Source of the DNA: Hypomyces perniciosus
Taxonomy: Eukaryota; Ascomycota; Sordariomycetes; Hypocreales; Hypocreaceae
Assembly (NCBI GenBank): GCA_008477525.1
Contig: SPDT01000001.1
Location: forward strand, 4,340,001 to 4,404,000
Direction of reading: 5' to 3'
DNA: 64,000 nt
Below are positions 1 through 11,480 of the stretch, piece after piece. The notes under the pieces were generated by a model that saw only the letters and a list, made by a program, of their open reading frames with translations, was not told the DNA's origin and ran no database searches. Both the position numbers and the translations under genes were made by a program. Within the stretch, counting starts at the first letter, position 1. Every line of letters begins with the position of its first letter.

Positions 1-669
1 TAGCCGCAGTTGCTGGCAATGAAATATGGCCATATGGGTTAGGGAAGTCCTCTGGTTGTGTTTCCTGTTGTTCATCCACTGCATTTATATCCTGGCTCCC
101 ATAATAGCCAGAATCTTGCGGGGCGTGAGCAGGTGCTGCTGGTTTCGGCGAAGCGACATGTCGCTTTGGAGACGTGGATTTGACACCAAGTGGAGATACT
201 CTCGACGCGTGCGGGTGAAGGGGCGATTTTAAGCGGTTTAGTAGAGTGGAAGCGAAATTCTTCGTGTTGTTTGGTGTTGCCGCAAAGACATCAGATAGAG
301 GCTGTCGCTCGTTAGTAGAGTCGTCAGGAGCAAGGTCCGGGCAGTTACTCACCACTCTCGCCTCTGTCGGGTTTCCCTTGCGTATTGTTCGTGGGGTTTT
401 GCCCCGGAGCTTTCCTGGGGTCTTAAAGGCTTCTGCGATGTTACTGAAATCCTGTTAGCAAAGGATGCGACTGTAATGAAGCACCGCGCGTACATTTCGT
501 TTTCATCGAAGATATCGGCCATGTGCTCGTTGAGCCATTCTAGTTCGTTCCGCGCAGAGTATGAGAACTCCTCGACCTCCGACTGCACAATCTGGAGAGC
601 AGCCGATCGTTCCTCGATAATCCATGCGGTAGACCCAACCTGCAGGCGCGGTCGTCGCATTGCCGCCAT
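1..669 (-). CDS. INCENP-like inner centromere protein, 5' part (runs off the left edge)
   Basis: This is the N-terminal part of a spliced gene whose 3' end lies outside the window. Exons read on the minus strand are 669-494, 443-353 and 301 to the edge, joined by introns with gt/ag ends. The first 58 residues are a compact predicted helical segment (VGSTAWIIEERSA, then NELEWLNEHMADIF). It is followed by a basic KTPGKLRGKTPRT stretch, a PLSDVFAATP motif and a low-complexity Ser/Pro-rich region still open at base 1. From memory this layout resembles the N-terminus of filamentous-fungal INCENP (Sli15/Pic1), the Aurora B scaffold of the chromosomal passenger complex. The diagnostic C-terminal IN-box would be off the edge, so the name is tentative. 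The start ATG at 669 precedes the conserved segment; a second ATG lies three codons later. Confidence 0.5.
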
Positions 670-1181
670 GGTGTATCGCGTCGCGGGTAGGAACTAGCAG
701 GAGCGCGTGGTGTCCCAGTGCAGTACGACAAACTTATGGCACGGTTGGTTCCGAATATTAAAATCGCATTGAAAGCGTATGCCAAAGTAGAGTTGCGCGT
801 TGTTGAGGTGAAAGCGCGAATTGATGAAGGCTGAGAAGTTGTGGTTCGTGATTGATGGTGGAGAGTGTGTGCTAGTAGTCTTGGTTTGATTCACCATTCC
901 GAGTTGTAATGTTTTGATGGACGCTGAATTGGGTTAGCGGCTCAGCTCCCTGAGATGTGTGGCCCGAGCGTCGCGTTCTGGCGGCGAAATCCGGTCGACG
1001 CCTTGTACATCCACGTGATCACATCGCAACCATCACGTGTAGATAAGGATCTTATCAGATACCAAACACCGAGTTGTTTACTTTGGGTCGCGTCTCTAAG
1101 TGGGCTGTGGACGGTTGTGTGCGTCAAGTACATGGAATATTAGTCCAACATCTGCATCTTCGACAGATTGATGCCACCATT
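670..1181. promoter_or_regulatory. Divergent intergenic region between the INCENP-like gene and SMC2
   Basis: These 512 bases separate two genes transcribed away from each other and must hold both promoters. Two CACGTG hexamers lie at 1012-1017 and 1034-1039, 22 bases apart start to start. The first reads CCACGTGATCAC and the second ATCACGTGT. CACGTG is the core bound by Cbf1-type bHLH proteins. No open frame in this stretch looks coding. Confidence 0.5.
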
Positions 1182-4100
1182 ATGAGGGTAATTGAAGTGG
1201 TTATTGACGTATGCGACCTTTTTTTCCCCGGGATCATCCCATATTAATTCATTTTGCAGGGCTTTAAGTCGTACGCTGTGCGCACAGTGATATCGGGATG
1301 GTAAGTATTGACCCCACGGTGAGGGTATTCATCGCGACTGACAAGTGTAGGGATGAGAGCTTCAACTCCATCACTGGCCTGAATGGCAGTGGAAAGTCGA
1401 ATATCCTCGATTCTATATGCTTTGTCCTAGGCATCACGAATATGTCCACGGTTCGAGCGCAAAATCTTCAGGTACGAGTGTCGAATGCCGTCTAAAGGAG
1501 TGGAGGGGTAATGGACAATGCAGGATCTGATATACAAGCGCGGCCAAGCTGGAGTCACGAAAGCCAGCGTCACAATCGTCTTCGACAACAGAGACAAGAA
1601 GAAATCACCAATAGGATTCGAGGAGTATGCCACAATCAGCGTCACTCGCCAAATCGTCCTCGGCGGCACATCGAAATATCTGATCAATGGCCATCGGGCA
1701 CAACAACAGACAGTCCAGAACCTCTTCCAATCCGTGCAGTTAAACATCAACAACCCGAACTTTCTCATCATGCAGGGACGAATCACGAAGGTTCTGAATA
1801 TGAAAGCCGTGGAGATATTGGCCATGATTGAGGAAGCGGCTGGCACCAGGATGTTCGAGGATCGACGGGACAAGGCTTTGAAAACCATGAGCAAAAAGGA
1901 AATGAAGCTGCAAGAGCTGACGGAATTGTTGAGAGACGAGATCGAGCCGAAATTGGAGAAGCTTCGCGGCGAAAAGAGGGCCTTCTTAGACTTCCAGCAG
2001 ACCCAGAATGACCTAGAGCGATTGTCAAGAGTCGTTGTAGCATACGACTACACGAAATGCCAGGAAAAGCTTAAGCAGTCAGCAGCGGATCTTGAAGCCA
2101 AAAAGCAGCGACAGAGGGATTTGGAAGATTCGGCTACTCGCCTTCGCAGCGAGATATCTCATTTGGAGGAAGATGTGAAGAGGGTGCGTACACAGCGAGA
2201 CAAGGAGCTCAGGAAGGGTGGAAAGGCACAGGCTCTCGAGGAGGCCGTCAAGAAACATGCCAATGAATTGGTGCGACTTGCAACCGTCATGGATCTGAAG
2301 AAGTCAAGTCTAGCGGAAGAAAAAGAGAAGAAAACTGCTGTCGAAAAGACCGTATCGGAGTTGGAAGCAATGCTCAAGGACAAGACGACCACATTCGACA
2401 ATGTGAAGGCCAAGTATGAAGCAGCAAAAGAAGAGCTATCAAAGCAGAGCAATGATGTCGAATCCAAAGAAGAGCTTTTGCAGACACTTCAAACCGGCGT
2501 TGCATCCAGGGATGGTCAGGAAAACGGCTACCAAGGCCAACTACAGGAAGCAAAGAACCGCGCGAGCGCTGCTGCGACGACGCAGGAGCAAGCCAAGATA
2601 AAGATTGTACATCTACAAAGTCGAGTGAAGGAGGAAGAGCCTCGGGCTAAGAAGGCCAAGGAACAGAATGCCGACCTCTTGAGAGACCTTGACGGTCTGA
2701 AATTACAAGCACAAAGATTGGAGAAAGAGCTGGGCAAGCTCGGATTCGAGCCCGGCCAGGAGGAAGCAATGTACAAAGAGGAGTCCACCCTGCAACAGAC
2801 AGTCCGAAATTTGCGGCAAGATTCGGACAAGCTGAAGCGACAAGTGGCCAACATCGATTTCAACTACTCTGATCCCGTTCCAAATTTCGACAGGTCCAAA
2901 GTCAAAGGCCTGGTTGCCCAGCTGTTTACAATCGACAAGGAGAAGACTCAAGCTGGTACCGCACTGGAAATTTGTGCTGGTGGACGTCTATATAATGTGG
3001 TGGTTGACTCGGAAGTCACCGGTACGCAGTTGCTCCAGAAGGGTAAACTGAGGAAGCGTGTTACGATCATTCCTCTGAACAAGATCGCTGCATTCAAAGC
3101 ATCAGCTCAAGTCATTGCAACTGCACAGAACATTGCCCCCGGCAAGGTTGATCTCGCTTTGTCTTTGGTCGGCTACGATGAGGAGGTAGCATCTGCCATG
3201 GAATACGTGTTTGGAAACACATTAATCTGCGAAGACGCGGAGACTGCCAAAAAGGTCACATTCGACCCCAACGTGAGGATGAGGAGTATCACTCTAGAAG
3301 GAGACGCATATGATCCTTCCGGCACCCTCTCGGGTGGTAGTTCTCCGAACTCTAGTGGCGTCTTGGTGACGCTTCAGAAGCTCAACACATTGACTCGACA
3401 GCTATATGATGCTGAGCAATCATTGAAGGTCATCCAGGTTAGGATCGCTAAGGAGAAGTCTAAACTGGACCAGGTCCGCCAGATTCAGCAGGATCTGGAT
3501 TTGAAGAAGCATGAAATCAAGCTTGCCGAGGATCAGATCAGCGGAAACTCTTCTTCCTCCATCATCCAAGAGGTCGAGAACATGAAGACCAGCATAGCTG
3601 AACTACAAGAGAACATTTCTGACGCCAAGGCCCGTCATGCTGAAGCCACTGCAGACATCAAGCGGATTGAGAAGGACATGAAGGACTTTGACAACAACAA
3701 AGATGCGAAACTAGTAGAGCTTCAGAAGTCCCTTGATAAGCTGCGGGGAAGCTTGGAAAAGAACTCTGCGGCCGTAAAGACCCTTCAGAAGGAGCTTCAA
3801 GGTGCACAGTTAGACTTGGAGCAAGTAGGCAGCGATCTGTCAGCTGCCCGGGAACAACTCCAGGAGGTGGAGGTTGGTATCAAAGCTCAGCAACAGGACA
3901 TCGAAGATCTTGTCAAGCAACAAGCCGAGTTGACCGAGACTCATGATGCTGTTCAGGCGCAGCTGGATGATGAGCGAGCCAAATTACATCTTTTTGACGA
4001 TGAGCTTCGAGATTTGGAAGAGGCTACCCGCTCAAAAAATGCCCGCATTGCTGAGGAAGGTCTGGAGATGCAGAAACTTGGACATCAGATTGAGAGATTC

Positions 4101-4931
4101 CATAAAGAGCAACAAGGCGCTGCAGAGAATGTTGCCCGGCTTGAAGCTGACTACGAATGGATCCACGATGAGAAGGACAAGTTTGGCCGCAGCGGTACGC
4201 CATACGATTTCCAGCGCCAGAATATTGGCGAGTGCAAGTCGACGCTCCGTAACTTGACTGAGCGTTTCCAGGGGATGAAGAAGAAGATCAACCCCAAGGT
4301 CATGAATATGATTGACAGTGTTGAGAAGAAGGAGGTCTCATTAAAGCACATGATTAAGACAGTCATCCGCGATAAGCGGAAGATTGAGGAGACAATTGTC
4401 AGCTTGGACGAATACAAGAAGAAGGCCCTCCGGGAGACGTGGGAGAAGGTCAACGGGGATTTTGGCCAGATCTTTTCTGAGCTTCTTCCGGGAGGTAGCT
4501 TCGCAAAACTAGATCCTCCGGAGGGGAAGACGATCAGCGACGGCCTGGAGGTCAAGGTTTGCTTGGGCAAGGTGTGGAAACAAAGTTTGACGGAGCTAAG
4601 TGGTGGCCAAAGGTATGTTGTCTTGGGTGTTGATCTCAATCATATAACGGGCTAACCAAGGTCTAGATCACTCGTTGCGCTTTCACTCATCATGGCTCTC
4701 CTACAGTTCAAGCCGGCACCAATGTATATCTTGGACGAGGTTGATGCCGCTCTGGATCTTTCTCACACGCAAAATATCGGACGACTCATCAAGACACGCT
4801 TCAAGGGCTCACAGTTCATCGTCGTCAGTCTAAAGGATGGCATGTTCCAGAACGCCAACCGCATTTTCCGCACTCGTTTCAGCGAGGGCACGAGTATGGT
4901 CCAGGCGCTCACGCCAGCAGATCTGAGGTGA
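1182..4931 (+). CDS. smc2: Condensin subunit SMC2 (structural maintenance of chromosomes 2)
   Basis: SMC2 pairs with SMC4 as the ATPase core of condensin, which compacts mitotic chromosomes. Exons are 1182-1208, 1260-1300, 1351-1471, 1524-4612 and 4667-4931, giving 1180 residues, the usual length for the family. The first coding words ([18 protein letters not shown]) fix the start. Walker A (GLNGSGKS) is at about residues 32-39. A long coiled coil follows, then the hinge at roughly 513-680 and a second coiled coil. The ABC signature LSGGQ-R-S-L-V-A is at about 1088 and the Walker B/D-loop [11 protein letters not shown] at about 1110. The last intron splits the signature motif, directly after LSGGQR. 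It converges with the MOSC gene, with 232 bases between the stop codons. Identification is very secure; I assign SMC2 rather than another SMC from the N-terminal motif and the hinge. Confidence 0.97.
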
Positions 4932-5163
4932 AATTTCTGATTTCAAGTCAAGGCGTATTGTGTGTATGAGATACGAATGGGTATGAGCGGGTTGCATATG
5001 ACTTTACTGGGCATGGGGGAGCGCTGGCGGTAGGTACACTTGTCGGTTCCATCTGGTAGAGGATTCGGGATACTGAGCGGGTATTGAATGATGACAAGTG
5101 CAATGTTACAAATATTCTCTTTTTCTGACAAATGTTCCCCATTTTCTTGCATTTCCCATCTTG

Positions 5164-6721
5164 TTATAATGCCAAGTGGGCGCCCCGTTCCAGGACATGT
5201 ATCTCCATTCCCACTTCCAGGATTGATTCTAGATCCTGCGGTCTTTCTGTCTCGGGGAACATGGGGCATAGCTGCATGCCAAAACAACCTTTCATGGGAG
5301 CCCCGTCATCAATACTACGATGCTTCCTGAGCGAATGATCAGGTTCCACCTTGTGTCGTATCCCAGTGGCTGGGTCGACGTTTGGTAATTTACATCTATC
5401 CACGTACGTCGATTAGCAAGCGGCGCACTATGTGGTTTCAGGAATCGATCGATTTTTCGGGGAAAAGCTACTGACCGAACGGTGCGGCAGGAAACATCGA
5501 ATTTACTAATATCTGCTCCCCTGCCGCTTGGCAGTTTGAATTCAATGGATCTCCAGTCGTCCTCGTCGTATTCCTTTAAGCCAGAGACTTTGGGGTAGAG
5601 GATATTTGGTTAGCCGATGGACCCAAAGTGGGGGAGTAGGGGAGTGAAGATGCGAATGCTGTGATTACCGATGATGTTCGGGCGAAAACGGCGGGCGTCG
5701 AGGAATTCAAGGCTCTCGTCTTTTTGAAGCTTGGATTCTAGCGCTCGTATACTGGTCAGGCTGAGCAAGTGCAGGGGATACTGTGATGAAGCTATCAGAA
5801 ATGAACCCTTGAGGGGCAGAAGGAGGGGAGGGGCTCTGTGCGTACCGCGTCTTGAAAGTCAATTACAGGCTGATATCCGGCCTCCTCTTTGCGCGGCGCG
5901 TTCCTAAAGACTTCTCTCCGTTTGGACGGATCCATCATGAACAAGGCTATGGGGCCCTTGGCTCCCAAATATGAGCTCAACTCGGGCGGCACCTCCCGTT
6001 GCATGTTTAGAGCGTAGACGGCTTTTGAGAAGAACTGGAGGTTTTCATATTGATAGTCCCTCGCCGTAATTTCGTCTTGGGAAGGGAACTCAAGCGGCAG
6101 CATAAACTCCTTCTCCGGCACGCCCCTCAGTCCACGGCTCAGCTTGGCTGATATCAGCTGCATCAGACCTCGAAACCCAGTGTCCTTCCACGGAAACCTC
6201 ACGATGAGGAAACGGCCATCTACCTTGCCCAGTTGTCTGCTCGTCTTGTTGACATCCGGAAGCCACAGCTCAACCTTGACGTTCGCCAACAGCGGCAGCT
6301 GTCTCAGCGTGGCAATCTCCCATTGTGGACGCTTCTCCGACCCAATAGTTGCGGCTCCTGCCGGCGTAGGCCTCCGCCTAGCAAAGGTGAATAAGCGATC
6401 AAACTCAAGGCCCTTGTTCAGGACCTTGCTGCGCGAGAGTTCAATCCCTCGACATGACTTGATAGGGTAGATATAGAGGCTCTGTATCCTCGCCGCCTTA
6501 GCCGGGTTATGGTTGTGAATATGTGATCTCTGTGTCTGGAGATTGCTCTCTGAAGGCAGTAGGCCGAGTTTTGTATGAGTCTGCTGCAGAACGTCGCTCC
6601 GCTCCACGGGTATGGGAGGGAAGAGGACAAATATTGGGATAGCGAATACGACGATCGTAGAGACCAGCAGAACAATGGCCGTCAAGTCGAACAGCGCTAT
6701 GATTTCGGAGATTGACATCAT
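5164..6721 (-). CDS. Membrane-anchored MOSC-domain protein (mARC-like)
   Basis: Four exons on the minus strand (6721-5846, 5780-5669, 5587-5476, 5395-5164) give 443 residues. A hydrophobic segment at about residues 13-33 predicts an N-terminal membrane anchor. The MOSC N-terminal beta-barrel domain begins near IQSLYIYPIKSCRGIEL. The C-terminal MOSC domain ends with RCKLPNVDPATG, where Cys368 matches the molybdenum-coordinating cysteine of the family, then a KGCFGMQLCP strand. The domain order and anchor resemble the mitochondrial amidoxime-reducing component, which reduces N-hydroxylated compounds with cytochrome b5. Whether this protein is mitochondrial or ER-bound is not shown by the sequence. 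The arginine codon just before Cys368 is split by the last intron, which ties the final exon firmly to the gene. Confidence 0.88.
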
Positions 6722-9073
6722 TGTCTACCGCACTCAACCGAATTGTCGTGTTATCAAAAACCCGACAGTTATTCTCATGATGTGCTCTGTCGTTTTGACT
6801 ATTTGAAACACTTAATTATTAAGCGCGAGCCATGAAGCCCTGGTGAGAAGTACACGGGCCATTACTAAGCACACTATATGAAAGAGAGCACTATACAAAG
6901 TAATAGGTAGCAATGCTGATACTCCAAACACTGCAAACGCCCTATACATGAAAAAGCAGCATTTCTAGACAAAGACCATGAAAGACAACGTGTCAAAAAC
7001 TTTCAAAGAGAGACACTCTGCAACACTAATATCCGTGGCAATGTGCGGCGCACTCTGGGGGCTGTTCGAGATAGTAGGGTACCTTAGGTCAACGCCACCA
7101 AAAGAAAATACATACCAGAAAAGACATCCGGATCATCTTATACTCCGTACGAGGACGGAGCGGAGCGGTATCAGAAGCTTGTCTTAATCCCTGGATGCCA
7201 ACCGATGGATCTGGTAATCGCCGAGAAATACTACACCAATCAATCGACTGAGGCATATTTGCATTTGCATATGTGGTACAACACCGTTTTACATGATACG
7301 TAAACACACCTAATCTGGTTGGCCGGAGGGCAGGCTCCGACGTTGGAACAGTAGCCTCGCATGTGATGGAGTGGAATCCCTGCTACATACATACATACTA
7401 TTACTGCTAGTACTACTAGGAGAGACCGGCTGCGCTACTCATACTGGCTCATTCTTGTACTACTCTGGACGGAGTACTGTGGAACCATAGGCAGGTGGAG
7501 CTCCTAAGTTCCGTTGAAGAAACTCCAAAAGCTGGGAAGAGAATTGTGGACCATGGGAACACAAAAACGGCGTACTCGTAGGACATGACACATCCGGCTT
7601 ATTCCCAGCCATCATTGTCGACTTGGACGGCTTCAGTGGTCCTCGAATAGACGTAATTCTTATGTCGAAACCGTGTAATAATGCTCGCTGGCGGCATACG
7701 AGCAAATACGTCGATCTGTTTACCCGAGGATCCGGCAGCATGTCATTATTGTTTCATATGCAACCCTTGTGTATTGGAACCCCGACTAGTACATACATGC
7801 CTCGGACAACGTCCTTTCTTGGGGCCAAGTAAATTAGCACAACCTTGAGCCAACCTTGCCAACCCGTACCATCGGGTCGATGGCAATTTGTCTCCATGGA
7901 GGCACGTGCATGAGAGGAAAAAAAAAAGAAGAAAAAAGAAAAAAGTCCTCTCCACACCGCGGCAACGAATTTTGTTGGTCAAGTTTCGTTGGTCGAGGTT
8001 GGGGAAGGGGTTGCATGATTCGGAGAGTGCCGCCAGACAGTTATAGCTCCGGACGGTACTCCGAAGCCATCGAGGCATCAGTTAAAAAGAGCAGTAAGTA
8101 CTAATAACGCGTAGATGTTCGTTCGTTATCTGGGTAGTGAAATGCCGATGCCAAAGCGGCCGATTTTTGCATCCCCGATGAAATCTTTGTACTCGTATAC
8201 GAAATACACCATAAAACTGTCCGTAGTATCTATCACAAGCGCCGTTGTTGAGAGGCAGACAACTTGCCCGAGGGCGCGGATGCGAGTTCCCCCGGTATTA
8301 TGAAGTACCACTCGTATGATCCAGATGTTGGCTCATCACTGCGCATATGGCTGCGCCCAGAGCGGCACCGAGTACGTACATTTCCTGTCGCGAATTAACT
8401 TGCGCTGCGCACCAACACTGGGCACTAACTGATATCTATACTTGTTTGAACGACTGCCAAGCAGTTCGGAGTTGGCTCACCGCGCGGAAAGCCGAGTTGA
8501 TACCGGGGAGCTTGCACTTGCAACGTTGGCTCGAACGACCAAATCTAGCGGGCGGTGCGGCCCTCGGGCTGGGAGCAAGGGCCAGGGTCGAACTGCTGAA
8601 GACAGGAGACCTACCTAATCTCCTGCAATTCTTCCGGCCCAGCAGCATGGACTAAATTGCCGACCGTGATGGCGAACGGAATTTCCCCCACGGCTCAACA
8701 GGCATGACTGCGGAGGATAGACCTTGTTTTGAAGGCCCGTAAAGTGATACGTCAAGTCATGATTGCTGTAGGTATATAAGGCCAAGCGTTGTAGTGGTGT
8801 TGTAGCGTCAACCTAACTGTCTGCCTGCTACGAGCCAAGTACGTCATAAAATGGGACTGTCCAAGTCGTATGTAGTATCAAGTAATCGAAACATCGTGTT
8901 GGTTCGTATCGAGATAGACATCGGCGAACACGGACGCCTGGAAGCGTTGAATTGTACCTGGGCTGATCATCGGCACAAGAGGGCGAACCATACCGTATAA
9001 TGCAGGTAGAAAATCTGCTTTGAAGCCAACATATCTGTCGGCAATTCGTAACCGCCATCTGTTGATATGATTA

Positions 9074-9108
9074 GTACTTCGTACTTCGTACTTGTATGTA
9101 CTTCGTAC
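9074..9108. repeat. GTACTTC heptamer repeat
   Basis: Four copies of a GTAC-containing unit (GTACTTCGTACTTCGTAC, then a diverged unit, then GTACTTCGTAC). This is one member of the dispersed GTAC palindrome family found only between genes in this window. Confidence 0.8.
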
Positions 9109-9434
9109 CTGTATGTGACACAAAGCGTTGCGGTGGCAAGCCTGCTTTCACACGACCAACCACTCAAGCCCGTATTATACATACTCGTACTTCGTACATA
9201 GTGTCGTACTGCGCCATCCGTATGTTTGAAAGGTTGGGCTCTGTATTTTGTTGAGTCTGCTCCGCCGATTTCCCTAGGAACTTAGGCTTTAGCACATGTT
9301 TCGTTGCGGCCCTCAATAAGGTCACCAAAATGTGCGGCCGCAAGTCATTGATCTGTTCAACTTCTGATTGGCGGTACCTTGATTAGTGTAAAAGCTTGTT
9401 GAACTAGTATTAAGGTGACGACGGAGTAATACAT

Positions 9435-9460
9435 AGTACTACTAGTAGTAGTAGTAGTAT
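9435..9460. repeat. Trinucleotide tract (ACT/AGT)n
   Basis: AGTACTACT followed by about five AGT units forms a short palindromic microsatellite. It sits immediately beside another GTAC-type motif (GACGGAGTAA). Confidence 0.75.
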
Positions 9461-10065
9461 GTATGGAGCTTTCGTACATCCTTAACAAGCAATACTGGAG
9501 GGCGTTGCGTTTGACCGATACAGCACCCCTGTCCCTGGCGTTGACGCAAGTCGAACCCAACTGCGTAGGGGCTCCAGCTAGCTGAAGAAGTGTTGGAGGA
9601 TCCCTTCCCGGGAGTCAACGGTTGCAGGACTAGTGAGGTGGTACGGAGGGTGGGGACTGAACTAGGTATCAGTTGAGACCCTCACTTGTCGCCCATTGTA
9701 GATGGCCCTGTCTCCCTTCCGTCCCGTTTGGTGTTGGCCCTGGTGGATTAGAGCCTAGCCCGATTCTAGCGTCCAATCTTCGACCAGCACTTCAGCCACT
9801 GGCCTGCTTTTGTGCTTTTGTTTGATACGCCTTTGTATGTTTGATACATACCGACTTTGAGTCTCGATTCGATAGACTCGACTCCGCTAAACGGAGTAGC
9901 TTATGTGCTTTTTTAACTTTTTGCTTTTCTTCTGCATGCCACAGGTCTCGTCGACCCACTACCGTCGGAGTTGCCACGTGAAGTGGGCAGTATGTATGTA
10001 CCGAGTGTAAGTTGCACTGGGGAGCCTTGTACCAATTCCTTTCTTGGTTGCTTGGTGAGACATTG

Positions 10066-10095
10066 GTAGTACTCCGTAGTACTCCGTAGTACGAG
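10066..10095. repeat. GTAGTACTCC decamer tandem repeat
   Basis: Two full GTAGTACTCC units and a partial third (GTAGTAC). It combines the AGT tract and the TACTCCGTA motif seen separately elsewhere. Confidence 0.8.
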
Positions 10096-10957
10096 AAGTA
10101 ATCATCCCATGCGGGACGTGGCGGGCGATCAATTTGCTGTGTGGTGGTCTCTGTGCTGTCCGATCCCTGACAACTGCATGCACAGCATTCAGTGTAAATG
10201 AATGGCATCGTCTACTCGTACTCGTAGGTGTGTGCGAAGGATTGCTTCCACCAATACCAATCGACTGGATGATGAGGCTTGCCTGTCCATCTACTCGTCT
10301 GGCATTGCATGTACTCAGATCACCATGCAGAAACTTGGTACATTTGTAAGGAGTCCGCACTTGTACTGACATACATACTCGTAGACGCATGGGCATGTTG
10401 CAACGGCGCAAACCCTCGCCCACGCACGCCTAAAAGGCAAGATGCCATGCCATTGTAACGAGGGGTGTGTCAGGTACGAACAGAGACTGGAGTGGCAAAC
10501 GTCTCAAAAGTGTGTGCTGCGGCTCAGTACTTGCAGTGTCTGGACTCAAAGCAAGGAGACATCGACGATGACAGCGGAGAATTGCAGCGCATCAGGTTGA
10601 GCAACGAAAGAACACCCCCCTGGAGGGAGCAACCGGGGAGGTCCAGCCAGCCATTCAGCAGCCTCTCATCCACTGTGCGGGTGGACGAGCGAACATCTGC
10701 TGCATCACGGGCCTAACGATTCATGCTTCTTGCTGCAAGCCGCCTGTGGGAAGCTGTTTCTGGGATATTCTTGGCCTGTGCGTGCTTGACTAGGCGGGCC
10801 AGGATGGTGTGCTGCAAATTGAGTGGCGCCGCTTGGTCCCTGTCTTGCTTGCCTGTCCCATCCAGGGTCCACACTTTGCTCACCGTGGATGCAAATGTCA
10901 ATCGGGGTTGCAATGCTGGGCATGACTGACTCCTGTGAGCTGCTTTGAGAGGAGAGA

Positions 10958-10981
10958 GGGGGAGGGGAGGGGAGGGGAGGG
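10958..10981 (+). repeat. G-run tract, candidate G-quadruplex
   Basis: Five runs of three to five G separated by single A bases on the plus strand. This satisfies the usual pattern for a G-quadruplex. There is no gene immediately adjacent; the next coding start is 3 kb downstream. Confidence 0.6.
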
Positions 10982-11439
10982 CGAGATGGCAGCGAGGTGA
11001 TGAAGAGATGTGAGATGTGAGATGTGGGAGGTGGATTTTCTGCTGTACTGTCATGTCCTGCCTGACAGCTGAGGGGCAGTCGAGGTGTCTTGCCTTAGGT
11101 ACCAAGTAGTGAGGGTACGTCCCTGGGGTACATGGCACTCTCCTCTCAACTCCGTACCGTACCTATTGTATGTATGTCGAGGAGATGTAACCTAATCTCA
11201 TCACCTCCCTCTCTTGCTGCTACGAGTACTCACGCCGCATGTTGATGAGAGTCGAGACTTTCGCACCGTACGGAGCATTGTATGCGCACCTGGTCGGACC
11301 GGAGAGAAACCGACGCCACCACGCCGGCCAGAACGGACGACGGCCAATGGGTATGGTAGTCCGAAGATGCTTGCTTAGATCGCTCAAGGACAAAGAGCGG
11401 AAAGGATTCCTCGGGGTCCGAGACTCTCGCCATTGTCAA

Positions 11440-11480
11440 TATACTACTAGTAGTACTACTACTACGAGTACTCGTACATT
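11440..11480. repeat. ACT/AGT palindromic microsatellite with GTAC motif
   Basis: ATACTACTAGTAGTACTACTACTACG followed by AGTACTCGTAC. Self-complementary around the ACTAGT core, and part of the intergenic GTAC family. Confidence 0.7.

Noticed and set aside
9792..10208. 138-codon open frame on the minus strand
   Set aside because: It overlaps another long minus-strand frame, runs through GTAC repeats, has no domain and no splice partners.
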